From: JBLXBZ01 sp048265185
GTDB lineage: Bacteria; Pseudomonadota; Alphaproteobacteria; Rhizobiales; Stappiaceae
Assembly (NCBI GenBank): GCA_048265185.1
Contig: JBLXBZ010000011.1
Coordinates: 1-64,000, forward strand
DNA length: 64,000 bases
Reading direction: 5' to 3'
Shown here: positions 26,375-33,947 of the stretch, in pieces
Numbering within the stretch: position 1 is the first letter of the stretch
How the letters are laid out: each line of letters begins with the position of its first letter
Notes under the pieces: generated by a model
Seen by the model: only the letters and a program-made list of their open reading frames with translations
Databases searched by the model: none
Told to the model about the DNA's origin: nothing
Translations under genes and position numbers: made by a program

Positions 26375-26782
26375 TTATTCTGCGCCATCTTGATGATTTT
26401 CTCGTCCTTTAATATCGCGTAATCGCGACTCGCACTGGCGCTCCACATCCGCCATTTCTCGCAACGTCAGTTCAATGTCGCTCAACTTTCCAAGCAACTC
26501 CGCTCGCCGCGTCCGGATTTTATCCAAAAGCAATTTCAACTGGCCCGCCTCTCCCGGAGACTTGCCATACATTTCAATGATTTCCCGAATTTCCGCGAGC
26601 GAGAAGCCCAACCGTTTCCCACGTAAAATCAGCATGATCCGCGTGCGATCTCCCGGGCGGAAAAGACGCCTGCGACCACGGCGCTCCGGCGACAGCAGGC
26701 CTTCAGACTCATAAAAGCGCAGAGCCCGCGCGCTAACTCCAAACTCGTCCGTAAGCTGCTTTATCGTAAAATAATCGGGCAT
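26375..26782 (-). CDS. LiuR-like MerR-family transcriptional regulator
   Basis: The 135-residue MerR protein has an N-terminal winged helix (YFTIKQLTDEFGVSARALRF), RRGRRRLFRPGDRTRIMLIL, the LiuR-typical LRGKRLGFSLAEIREIIEMY and a coiled-coil dimerisation helix. LiuR proteins control leucine/isovalerate degradation genes in Proteobacteria. Here the gene heads a run that ends with isovaleryl-CoA dehydrogenase, which supports the assignment. No metal-binding cysteines of CueR/MerR type are seen. A candidate operator is at 26811-26827. Confidence 0.85.
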   Translation of the reverse strand: MPDYFTIKQLTDEFGVSARALRFYESEGLLSPERRGRRRLFRPGDRTRIMLILRGKRLGFSLAEIREIIEMYGKSPGEAGQLKLLLDKIRTRRAELLGKLSDIELTLREMADVERQCESRLRDIKGRENHQDGAE

Positions 26783-26810
26783 CGCTCCTCCGCCGCCAGA
26801 TTATGCAAAG

Positions 26811-26827
26811 TTTACGTTTCCGTCAAA
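26811..26827. promoter_or_regulatory. Candidate LiuR-type operator
   Basis: TTTACGTTTCCGTCAAA, 28 bases before the LiuR-like start codon, is an imperfect palindrome close to the TTTACGT-type sequence I recall for proteobacterial LiuR sites. No similar sequence was found upstream of mccB or mccA. Confidence 0.45.
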
Positions 26828-26869
26828 CAGACAAAAATAAATAAATAAAATCATAGATATAAATCTGAT

Positions 26870-27319
26870 TCATTCTCTGTAATTCGGCCAAAGAGCCGGC
26901 GCCGCCAATTCAAGGACATTTCCGTCAGGATCGTTAAAATAAAGACTAACGCCCCCAGCAGGCCATTTGACTTCGCTGATAATCGCAACGCTCTGCTCGC
27001 GAAGATAGCCTCGCCATGCCCCTACATCGCTCGCCTTGATTTTGAATGCGAAATGACTTGGCCCTTCGCTATGATGCCCCGGAACGACGCCCCCCTCCGT
27101 GGGCACGTCCGCACCAGTATGGCCGCGCCGAAACACCAGTAACGTTTGCGCAAGGCCTGCGTCATAAGCGTAGAGGCGCTCACCGGCCACCATGCGCGGT
27201 AAACCGAGCACTCCGGCGTAAAACCGATGCGCCGCCGCCATATCTTCAACGTAAACCGCGGTTTCAAGAATTCCGCCCAAAGCCGGGCGCGGATTATTAA
27301 CTTCGCATTGTCCAGACAT
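26870..27319 (-). CDS. VOC (glyoxalase/bleomycin-resistance) family protein
   Basis: This 149-residue protein carries two beta-alpha-beta-beta-beta repeats, with ILETAVYVEDMAAAHRFYAG at the start, SHFAFKI in the centre and the typical ending SLYFNDPDGNVLELAAP that supplies a metal-binding Glu. Members include glyoxalases, dioxygenases and resistance proteins, so the function stays open. ATG 27319 has AAGGAGGA upstream, which is why the longer frame to 27379 is not used. Confidence 0.88.
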   Translation of the reverse strand: MSGQCEVNNPRPALGGILETAVYVEDMAAAHRFYAGVLGLPRMVAGERLYAYDAGLAQTLLVFRRGHTGADVPTEGGVVPGHHSEGPSHFAFKIKASDVGAWRGYLREQSVAIISEVKWPAGGVSLYFNDPDGNVLELAAPALWPNYRE

Positions 27320-27389
27320 TTTGCGCTCCTCCTTGCGGCCAGATGACAGTCCTTTCCAATTCGCTCCTAAAACCCGCACACAGTTCTAC

Positions 27390-28838
27390 TCAGGTTGGCA
27401 GAGAGAACCACCAGGCGGCAAGGCCAAGGAAGGCGAAAAACCCAACCACATCGGTCACCATGGTCACGAAAACCGAAGACGCAATGGCCGGATCGACCTT
27501 CAGCTGATTCAGACCCAAGGGAATCAGGAGACCGCAAACGCCCGCGCACAAAGTATTGACGATAATCGCCGAACCAATCACGGCGCCCAGCTCGAGATTG
27601 CTGAACCAGATGCTGGCGACGCAGCCCACCAGAACCGCCAAACCGGAGCCATTAAGAAGCGCCACCATCACCTCACGGCGCAAAACCCTGGCGACATTGC
27701 GCGCGTCCAGTTCCTGCGTGGCGATGCCGCGCACCGCCACCGTCATGGTCTGGGTCGCCGCATTGCCACCCATCGAGGCCACGATCGGCATCAAAATAGC
27801 CAAGGCCACCATGGCGCTGATGGTGTCGTCAAACATCGAAATCACTGTAGAGGCGAACATCGCGGTGAAAAGGTTCACAAAAAGCCATGTGAACCGTGAA
27901 CGAGCCGTATAAAGCACATTATCGGATATTTCCTCGTCCCCCACCCCGGCGAGGGCGCGCATATCCTCTTCCGCCTCCTCCTGAATGACGTCGACGATAT
28001 CGTCCACCATCAGCACGCCAACCAAACGCTCCGCGTCGTCGACCACCGCCGCAGAAACAAGATTGTAGCGTTCGAACAAGCGAGCGACTTCTTCCTGATC
28101 GTCCGTCGCGCTCACGCGCAGACGAGATTCGCTGGTGATCTTGGCCAGTTTCTTCGAGCGCTTGGTGCGAAGGAGCTTATCCAGAGCGACGGAGCCGATA
28201 AGACGAAATCCGGGATCAACCACGAAAATTTCATAAAATGTGTCCGGAAGATCTTCGGCCTCCCGCATATGGTCTATGGCTTGTCCAACCGTCCAGAAAG
28301 GCGGCAAGGCGATAAAATCCGTCTGCATGAGACGGCCGGCGGAATCTTCCGGATAATCCAGCGCTCTTTGCAGCTGTATTCGCTCGGAAAACGGCATCTG
28401 ATCAAGGATCGCCGCCTGCTCTTCCTCGCTCAAATCTTCCAGAATGTAGACCGCGTCATCGGAATCAAGCTCACCGATGCCGTCGGCCACATCCTTGGCC
28501 GGCAGCTGATCGACAAGGCGCACGCGCACGGCCTCGTCCAACTCCGTCAAAGCCACAAAGTCAAACGCGTCGCCAAGCAAGTGAACCAATTGAGGCCGCT
28601 CGTCTTCGCTCAAGGCTTCAATCAAGTCGCCAACGTCGGCCTCATGCAGCTTACCAGCCAACAAGCGTAGCTCTTGCTGGTTCGCCGCCGCAATCGCCCC
28701 TTCGACACGCTCAATAAACTGACGGCCCAAACGACCGTCCTCATCGCGCACCGGCGGAAGCGCGTCCACGAAAGCCGGGTCCTGAATGGTTTCTTCTTCC
28801 AACAAGAAAACCTCCGATGCTTTCTGCGCGTCACGCAT
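27390..28838 (-). CDS. mgtE: Magnesium transporter MgtE
   Basis: The 482-residue protein has the standard MgtE order: an N-terminal superhelical domain (about 40-170), tandem CBS domains (about 175-300, with FYEIFVVDPGFRLIGSVALD and LVGVLMVDDIVDVIQEEAEE) and a membrane domain with five helices including MPIVASMGGNAATQTMT, the pore signature. The cytosolic acidic residues that sense magnesium are present. No magnesium riboswitch was recognised upstream. Confidence 0.95.
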   Translation of the reverse strand: MRDAQKASEVFLLEEETIQDPAFVDALPPVRDEDGRLGRQFIERVEGAIAAANQQELRLLAGKLHEADVGDLIEALSEDERPQLVHLLGDAFDFVALTELDEAVRVRLVDQLPAKDVADGIGELDSDDAVYILEDLSEEEQAAILDQMPFSERIQLQRALDYPEDSAGRLMQTDFIALPPFWTVGQAIDHMREAEDLPDTFYEIFVVDPGFRLIGSVALDKLLRTKRSKKLAKITSESRLRVSATDDQEEVARLFERYNLVSAAVVDDAERLVGVLMVDDIVDVIQEEAEEDMRALAGVGDEEISDNVLYTARSRFTWLFVNLFTAMFASTVISMFDDTISAMVALAILMPIVASMGGNAATQTMTVAVRGIATQELDARNVARVLRREVMVALLNGSGLAVLVGCVASIWFSNLELGAVIGSAIIVNTLCAGVCGLLIPLGLNQLKVDPAIASSVFVTMVTDVVGFFAFLGLAAWWFSLPT

Positions 28839-29082
28839 ATTTCTTAAAGTCGAGCATCTGTTCAGGCGTGAATATCACACGGCGAGATTTCTCGCACGCC
28901 CATTGAATTCAACAAAAAAAGAATTCAGCTTCACCACCGTCAGAGCGTCAGGCTTACCCCGCTGCAACCATTGACGCCAGATGAAAATTCACTTGTTTAA
29001 AAACAAATTCCCAGCTTCGCCCGATTTCGTGCGAAGCAGCCATTGTGGACTAAATGGGAGGGTAAAACACCGAGTTTTAAAA

Positions 29083-29125
29083 CAAAAAACCATAAACCCT
29101 TTTTACAAGGGGTTATGGTTTTTTT
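29083..29125 (-). terminator. Intrinsic terminator after tRNA-Leu
   Basis: AAAAAACCATAAACCCTT and AAGGGGTTATGGTTTTTT can pair over a short loop with one bulged A. A- and T-runs flank both sides, so it can work in both directions. On the minus strand it starts just after the tRNA 3' end. Confidence 0.85.
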
Positions 29126-29127
29126 GA

Positions 29128-29214
29128 TGGTGCGGTCGAGAAGACTCGAACTTCCACGGGTGTTATCCCACAGCGACCTCAACGCTGCGCGTCTACCAAT
29201 TCCGCCACGACCGC
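29128..29214 (-). tRNA. tRNA-Leu (anticodon GAG)
   Basis: The minus strand reads GCGGTCG...CGACCGCA with encoded CCA at 29130-29128. The anticodon stem CAGCG/CGCTG encloses the loop TTGAGGT, giving anticodon GAG for CUC/CUU leucine codons. The long variable arm expected of a class II leucine tRNA (TGGGATAACACCCGT) and the T-arm GTTCGAGTC are present. No integrase or att-like duplication was seen beside it. Confidence 0.97.
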
Positions 29215-29352
29215 ATATCGTGGTAGTGAGCATTTCCACTCAACGAGGCTTCATCTATCAAATAGGATTCCGCCGCGCAAGTGGACAGAGCAAAGATATA
29301 CACAGGGAACGTCTGTTTCGCGAGATTAAATTCGTTTCACCTGTTGGTTCGC

Positions 29353-29619
29353 TCAAACGACGCCATCTGTCCTTGGCGGGCGTTTATCGGGAGATCTGAG
29401 TAAAACCTCAGTGACCGAGACGCCGATACGGTCGCCTCTCAGAACGACCTGACCGCGAGCGATGGGGATTTTATTCGCCAGAATTTTCACGTCGTCATCC
29501 TCGCGCGCGGACAGCTCGATCACCGCCCCGCGCCCCATGCGCAACAACTGGTGAACCGGCATTTCAGCCGTCCCGAGAACAACCGAAATTTTTACGGAAA
29601 TATCGTCCAGAGTTGTCAT
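29353..29619 (-). CDS. FliN-like (SpoA domain) flagellar motor switch protein
   Basis: This 88-residue protein consists almost only of the SpoA domain of FliN: ISVKISVVLGTAEMPVHQLL, MGRGAVIELS, ILANKIPIARGQVVL, GDRIGVSVTEVL. FliN forms the C-ring of the flagellar switch, and related SpoA domains occur in type III secretion. It is shorter than most FliN proteins and no other flagellar gene lies in the window, so it is either a dispersed flagellar gene or a solitary homologue with another role. Confidence 0.85.
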   Translation of the reverse strand: MTTLDDISVKISVVLGTAEMPVHQLLRMGRGAVIELSAREDDDVKILANKIPIARGQVVLRGDRIGVSVTEVLLRSPDKRPPRTDGVV

Positions 29620-29747
29620 CTTGAGTCTCTAAGGCTATTTGGGTGCTTGAACGCACAAACCACCGCAAAACCAACGGTGAAAATTTAACGAACTATTTAT
29701 AAGTTTCGACCCTACATGGTTAACACCCCCCTAACAAGCATGAGCGC

Positions 29748-30449
29748 ATGACCGACCGCCAGAACCTGACAATCGACTTCAAGCCACGTGTCGCCTCGCC
29801 TCCCGTTGAATGGACCCTGCTGGAAGGGTTTGCGGACTATGAGGCCTGCGTCGCCGCCATGGAGGAACGGGTTAGGAAAATAGCCGAGGGCACGGCGAAC
29901 GAATGCGTCTGGCTGGTGGAGCACCCTCCCCTCTACACCGCAGGAACGAGCGCCAATCCACAAGATCTGATCGCGCCAGGGCGCTTTCCCGTTTACGCCA
30001 CCGGACGCGGCGGACAATATACTTATCATGGCCCCGGACAACGGGTCGCCTATGTGATGCTTGACCTCAAGCGGCGAACGCCGGACATCCGCGCATTCGT
30101 CGCCGCGTTAGAAGACTGGCTCATTGGGACGCTCTGGAGCCATCACATTCGCGGAGAGCGCCGGGAAGACAGAGTGGGCGTGTGGGTCAAACGTCCGGAA
30201 AAAGCGGCGGGGCGGGAAGATAAAATCGCCGCCATCGGCATTCGCCTGCGAAAATGGGTGACCTTTCATGGGATCGCCCTGAACGTTGATCCCAATCTGG
30301 AACATTTTTCCGGCATCGTTCCCTGCGGGGTCAGCGAACACGGCGTCACAAGTCTTGTCGACCTTGGACTACCGGTAACGATTGAAGACGTCGATCAAGT
30401 GCTGCGACATGAATTCGAAGCTCGTTTCGGAGCCACCAGAAACGTTTGA
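29748..30449 (+). CDS. lipB: Octanoyl-[ACP]-protein N-octanoyltransferase LipB
   Basis: LipB (233 residues) moves octanoate from acyl carrier protein to lipoyl domains, the first step of lipoate synthesis. The family signature GRGGQYTYHGPGQRVAY, the catalytic Lys in EDKIAAIGIR and the catalytic Cys in GIVPCGVSEHGVTSL are all intact. The region LFVKRP-like VWVKRPEKAAGREDKI holds an insertion loop common in Alphaproteobacteria. The stop codon lies inside a perfect inverted repeat shared with the convergent acylphosphatase gene. Confidence 0.95.
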   Translation: MTDRQNLTIDFKPRVASPPVEWTLLEGFADYEACVAAMEERVRKIAEGTANECVWLVEHPPLYTAGTSANPQDLIAPGRFPVYATGRGGQYTYHGPGQRVAYVMLDLKRRTPDIRAFVAALEDWLIGTLWSHHIRGERREDRVGVWVKRPEKAAGREDKIAAIGIRLRKWVTFHGIALNVDPNLEHFSGIVPCGVSEHGVTSLVDLGLPVTIEDVDQVLRHEFEARFGATRNV

Positions 30450-30469
30450 CGCGCATTCAGGCGTCAAAC
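30444..30469. repeat. Inverted repeat containing the stop codons of two convergent genes
   Basis: GTTTGACGC (30444-30452) and GCGTCAAAC (30461-30469) are perfectly complementary over an eight-base loop. The lipB stop (30447-30449) and the acylphosphatase stop (30466-30464) sit at equivalent positions in the two arms. There is no U-tract on either strand. Confidence 0.8.
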
Positions 30470-30745
30470 CGAAGGTAAAACTTCAAAATCACCCTCGCAA
30501 ATGTCGCCGCTATTCAAAATCTCAACCGAATCCACCCGAGAGCCCGCCGGCCCTCTGCGGGCTAACTCCAGCATCTGGTTAACGCTTGAGCTCGCCCCGC
30601 TCAACAAGACCTCAACCTCGCCAGAACGCCGGTTACGCACCCAACCGGACAGCCCCAACTCACGCGCGGCGTTGAAGCACCACGCGCGGTAGCCCACCCC
30701 CTGAACCCTACCGACAATGGCCACATGAACAGCTCTACGCGACAT
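30464..30745 (-). CDS. acyP: Acylphosphatase
   Basis: This 93-residue enzyme hydrolyses acyl phosphates such as acetyl phosphate. The active-site Arg is in GRVQGVGYRAWC and the Asn in GWVRNRRSGEVEVLL, both typical. ATG 30745 follows GGGAGG at seven bases and gives the normal family length, while the longer frame to 30790 does not. It lies downstream of pccA on the same strand, a neighbourhood seen in other Alphaproteobacteria. Confidence 0.93.
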   Translation of the reverse strand: MSRRAVHVAIVGRVQGVGYRAWCFNAARELGLSGWVRNRRSGEVEVLLSGASSSVNQMLELARRGPAGSRVDSVEILNSGDICEGDFEVLPSV

Positions 30746-30923
30746 TATCCGCCTCCCGTAAACATATTCAGAAAAACTGGCGTCTGACACCTCATCTCGC
30801 CTTCATTTGGCGCGCTATCGAGAAAGTCCTTCACCACGCAGAACAGTCCCCTTCGCCCCGCCAACCTACCCGTCACCCCAATGAGAGGGTCAACGAAAGA
30901 TGCGGGGCTGAAGGCTCCTTAAT

Positions 30924-32936
30924 CTATTCAAATTCCATGATCACCGCATCCACCGCAAGGCTATCTCCCGCGCCGGCGTTGATCTGAGAGACGACGCAGT
31001 CACGCTCCGCCCGCAAGACGTTCTCCATTTTCATCGCCTCAATAATAGCGAGAGTTTCGCCAGCCTTCACTTCTTGCCCAACAGCCACATTGATGGAAAC
31101 CACCAATCCGGGCATGGGGCATAACAAGAGATTTGAGGTGTCCGGCGCGACTTTCACAGGCATCAGACCCGCCAATTCGGCCACCCGCGGCGTCATCACG
31201 CGGGCGCTTACCGAATACCCCTGCCAATCAAGGCGGTAGCTGTTCTCCTTTGGACGAACCTGAACCACGATCTGCTCGCCGTCTATGGCGCCGCGCCAGA
31301 TCGGATCGCCCGGCCGCCAATCGCTCGTAAGCGTTTGCGAGGGCGCGTCGTCGATCGCAACGTCCAGCTCCATAGGCGCTGCGGGATATCCGGCGACGAT
31401 ACGCGCCGGCATGAGGCAGTCATCCAATAGCACGCGCCATTCAGCGCGCGTTTCGCCGGAATGAGGCCGCAAGCGCCCCGTCAAATGATCCAAGCGCTCC
31501 CGCTCCACCGCCTGAATCGACAGAGCCACGGCGGCGAGCGTCCGGCGCGCCTGCGCATCAGGGGCCGCCGGCAAAAAACCGTCCGGATATTCATTGGCGA
31601 TGAAATTTGTCGACAAATCCCCCGAACGCCACCGTTCATGCTTCATCAAAGAGGCAAGGAAGGGAACATTATGCTGAATGCCATCCACCAGGAAACCATC
31701 AAGCGCCGTGCTCATGGCTTTAATCGCGCTTATGCGATCCGGCCCATGGGTCACGAGTTTGGCGATCATAGGATCATAAAACATGGAAATCTCGGAGCCT
31801 TCGCTCACGCCTGTGTCATTGCGCAGGGTAATTCCATGCTCCACGCGCTCTTCAGGGGGGCGATAGCGCACCAGCCGGCCAATCGAGGGCAGGAAGCCGC
31901 GGTAAGGATCTTCAGCATAAATCCGGCTTTCCACCGCCCAGCCATTCAACTGCACGTCTTGCTGTTTGATCAACAAAGGCTCGCCTGCAGCGACGCGGAT
32001 CATCTGCTCAACCAGATCAATCCCAGTCACCAATTCCGTCACAGGATGCTCAACCTGCAACCGGGTGTTCATTTCAAGGAAATAGAAAGACTTATCCTGG
32101 CCCGCGACGAATTCAACCGTTCCGGCCGTGTCATAATTAACCGCTTTGGCCAGCGCCACCGCCTGCTCGCCCATCTTTCTACGCGTTTCTTCATCTAGAA
32201 GCGGTGACGGCGCTTCTTCAATAACCTTTTGGTTGCGACGTTGAATAGAACATTCGCGCTCGCCCAAATGAATCACATTGCCGTGCTTATCGCCCAGAAC
32301 CTGGATTTCAATGTGCCGCGGATTCTCGATGAATTTCTCGATAAACACGCGATCGTCGCCAAAAGAAGAGGCGGCCTCGGATTTCGAGCGTATGAAACCA
32401 TCGCGGGTCTCCGCGTCGTTCCAGGCAATTCGCATGCCTTTGCCGCCGCCGCCGGCTGAGGCCTTGATCATGACCGGGTAACCGATTTCTTGCGCAATTT
32501 GCACAGCGTGGTCTTCGCTCTCAATCAAGCCAAGATAGCCGGGAACGGTTGAGACCTTCGCCGCGCTGGCGAATTTTTTACTCTCAATCTTGTCTCCCAT
32601 CGCCTCAATGGCGTGGGTGTTGGGGCCGATGAAAACAATATTCTCAGCCTCCAGCGCCTTGGCGAAACTGGCGCGTTCGGACAAGAAACCGTATCCGGGA
32701 TGCACCGCCTGCGCGCCGGTCTGCTTGCATGCGGCGATTATTTTCTCAGGAACAAGGTATGATTCAGCGGCCGCGGCCGGTCCGATCAACACAGCCTCAT
32801 CCGCCATTTCCACATGAAGCGCGCCCGCATCCGCATCCGAATACACCGCCACGGTCTTGATGCCCATGCGCCGCGCCGTCTTGATAATCCGGCACGCTAT
32901 CTCGCCGCGGTTGGCGATAAGAATTTTGGAGAACAT
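30924..32936 (-). CDS. pccA: Propionyl-CoA carboxylase biotin-containing (alpha) subunit
   Basis: This 670-residue subunit has a biotin carboxylase domain (MFSKILIANRGEIACRI, IKASAGGGGKGMRIAW, EMNTRLQVEHPVTELVTG), the BT domain typical of PccA and a C-terminal biotinyl domain with the modified Lys in EAMKMEN. With PccB it converts propionyl-CoA to methylmalonyl-CoA, connecting odd-chain, valine and isoleucine breakdown to the TCA cycle. The propionyl assignment rests on its proximity to pccB and its typical length. ATG 32936 has GGGAG upstream. A longer frame to 32984 lacks one. Confidence 0.92.
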   Translation of the reverse strand: MFSKILIANRGEIACRIIKTARRMGIKTVAVYSDADAGALHVEMADEAVLIGPAAAAESYLVPEKIIAACKQTGAQAVHPGYGFLSERASFAKALEAENIVFIGPNTHAIEAMGDKIESKKFASAAKVSTVPGYLGLIESEDHAVQIAQEIGYPVMIKASAGGGGKGMRIAWNDAETRDGFIRSKSEAASSFGDDRVFIEKFIENPRHIEIQVLGDKHGNVIHLGERECSIQRRNQKVIEEAPSPLLDEETRRKMGEQAVALAKAVNYDTAGTVEFVAGQDKSFYFLEMNTRLQVEHPVTELVTGIDLVEQMIRVAAGEPLLIKQQDVQLNGWAVESRIYAEDPYRGFLPSIGRLVRYRPPEERVEHGITLRNDTGVSEGSEISMFYDPMIAKLVTHGPDRISAIKAMSTALDGFLVDGIQHNVPFLASLMKHERWRSGDLSTNFIANEYPDGFLPAAPDAQARRTLAAVALSIQAVERERLDHLTGRLRPHSGETRAEWRVLLDDCLMPARIVAGYPAAPMELDVAIDDAPSQTLTSDWRPGDPIWRGAIDGEQIVVQVRPKENSYRLDWQGYSVSARVMTPRVAELAGLMPVKVAPDTSNLLLCPMPGLVVSINVAVGQEVKAGETLAIIEAMKMENVLRAERDCVVSQINAGAGDSLAVDAVIMEFE

Positions 32937-33147
32937 GCTGCGTCCGCTCCCTGTTATATGTTTCTTATGTTGTAAGCGGTGCATTCATCCCCTGCAACGC
33001 TCTTAAGCTCTTTCGATCGTAAGACAATTGGTCAATAACCAACGCTTCAAGCTCGGTATTCTTTTAGACAAACCACCGCCGCGCCTGTTACACGTCGCGC
33101 CAGCGCCGACGTGACAAGGACGGCGATTTTACATGCAAGGTTCGGCA

Positions 33148-33522
33148 ATGGACGTCATTCATCTCGAAGATCTTTCCTTTTTTGCGCATCACGGTTTGTA
33201 CGACGAAGAAAACCGGCTCGGACAAAGATTTCAGGTCGACCTCTCCTGCTGGCTTGATTTGAGCGAGGCCAGCGTAACGGATGACTATGCGACGACAGTC
33301 TGTTACGCTTCTTTGGTCAAGGTCGTGGAAACAGTCGTCACCACCACCCGTTTCAACCTCGTTGAACGGCTGGCGGGAGAGATTGCGTCCGAAGTTCTGG
33401 CGAATTCCGCTAAAATTGAGCGCGTGCGCGTGCGCGTATATAAACCCGGCGCGCCCCTTCCCGTCGCCACAGGAAAAGTCAGCGTGGAAATCACCCGCGA
33501 ACGAGCAGCCATCCGACGTTGA
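33148..33522 (+). CDS. folB: Dihydroneopterin aldolase
   Basis: The 124-residue protein catalyses the FolB step of folate synthesis, 7,8-dihydroneopterin to 6-hydroxymethyl-dihydropterin. Family features are IHLEDLSFFAHHGLYDEENR, the substrate-binding Glu in NLVERLAGEI and the catalytic Lys in RVYKPGAPLP. ATG 33148 is preferred since homologues begin close to it and AAGG lies upstream. ATG 33133 would add five residues. It lies between pccA and pccB on the opposite strand and is divergent from pccA. Confidence 0.92.
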   Translation: MDVIHLEDLSFFAHHGLYDEENRLGQRFQVDLSCWLDLSEASVTDDYATTVCYASLVKVVETVVTTTRFNLVERLAGEIASEVLANSAKIERVRVRVYKPGAPLPVATGKVSVEITRERAAIRR

Positions 33523-33573
33523 AGAGACAAGATCGCAAACGCGACTTTCAGACCGCACCGCTGGAGCAAGATC

Positions 33574-33888
33574 ATGAAACACGCAAGCCAATCCACATGC
33601 CTATGGGCGTTCATTACGGCATTTTCCTTCTTTATCTCCGCCCCGCAAGCTCACGCCAGACCGGACGCCCGCAAAATGACGTGCGAGCAAGCCCAGAAAA
33701 TGGTGAAAAAACACGGAGAAGTCGTCATGACCACCGGCCAACACACCTATTTTCGCTTTGTCGCCACACTGGGCTATTGCGATCGCGGAGAAGCGCTTTT
33801 CCCCAAGCGCTCCGCCACCAAAGACAATCCGCAATGCGTGATTGGATATGAGTGCCGCGAACCGCTGTTCTCGAACTGGGATGACTAA
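33574..33888 (+). CDS. Small secreted Cys-containing protein of unknown function
   Basis: This 104-residue protein has a signal peptide (hydrophobic LWAFITAFSFFISA, cleavage near AHA-RP) followed by a mature part of about 75 residues with four cysteines (MTCEQAQKMV, GYCDRGEAL, NPQCVIGYECREP), which could form two disulfides in the periplasm. The pattern RPDARxMTCxQAQ ... TTGxHTYxR ... NPQCxIGYxC recurs in alphaproteobacterial proteins that I recall as conserved hypotheticals. No function is known. It follows folB by 51 bases and is followed by a GC-rich hairpin. Confidence 0.82.
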   Translation: MKHASQSTCLWAFITAFSFFISAPQAHARPDARKMTCEQAQKMVKKHGEVVMTTGQHTYFRFVATLGYCDRGEALFPKRSATKDNPQCVIGYECREPLFSNWDD

Positions 33889-33889
33889 A

Positions 33890-33909
33890 CCGCGCGCCTT
33901 GACGCGCGG
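33890..33909 (+). terminator. GC hairpin after the secreted-protein gene
   Basis: CCGCGCG (33890-33896) and CGCGCGG (33903-33909) form a perfect 7-bp stem starting one base after the stop codon, followed by CGCTCTCTTT. This could act as an intrinsic terminator on the plus strand. Confidence 0.5.
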
Positions 33910-33913
33910 CGCT

Positions 33914-33947
33914 CTCTTTAATCGAAAGCGTTTTTTCGATTAAAGAG
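33914..33947. repeat. 14-bp perfect inverted repeat over the pccB stop codon
   Basis: CTCTTTAATCGAAA (33914-33927) and TTTCGATTAAAGAG (33934-33947) pair without mismatch around the loop GCGTTT. The pccB stop (33942-33940) is inside one arm. Neither strand has a clear U-tract after the hairpin. Confidence 0.85.

Noticed and set aside
28839..29082. Magnesium riboswitch before mgtE
   Set aside because: No M-box-like long paired leader or conserved core was recognised. The region is AT-rich and unstructured by eye.
29128..29353. tRNA-Leu as an integration site of a mobile element
   Set aside because: No integrase, no direct repeat of the tRNA 3' end and no compositional island were seen next to it.
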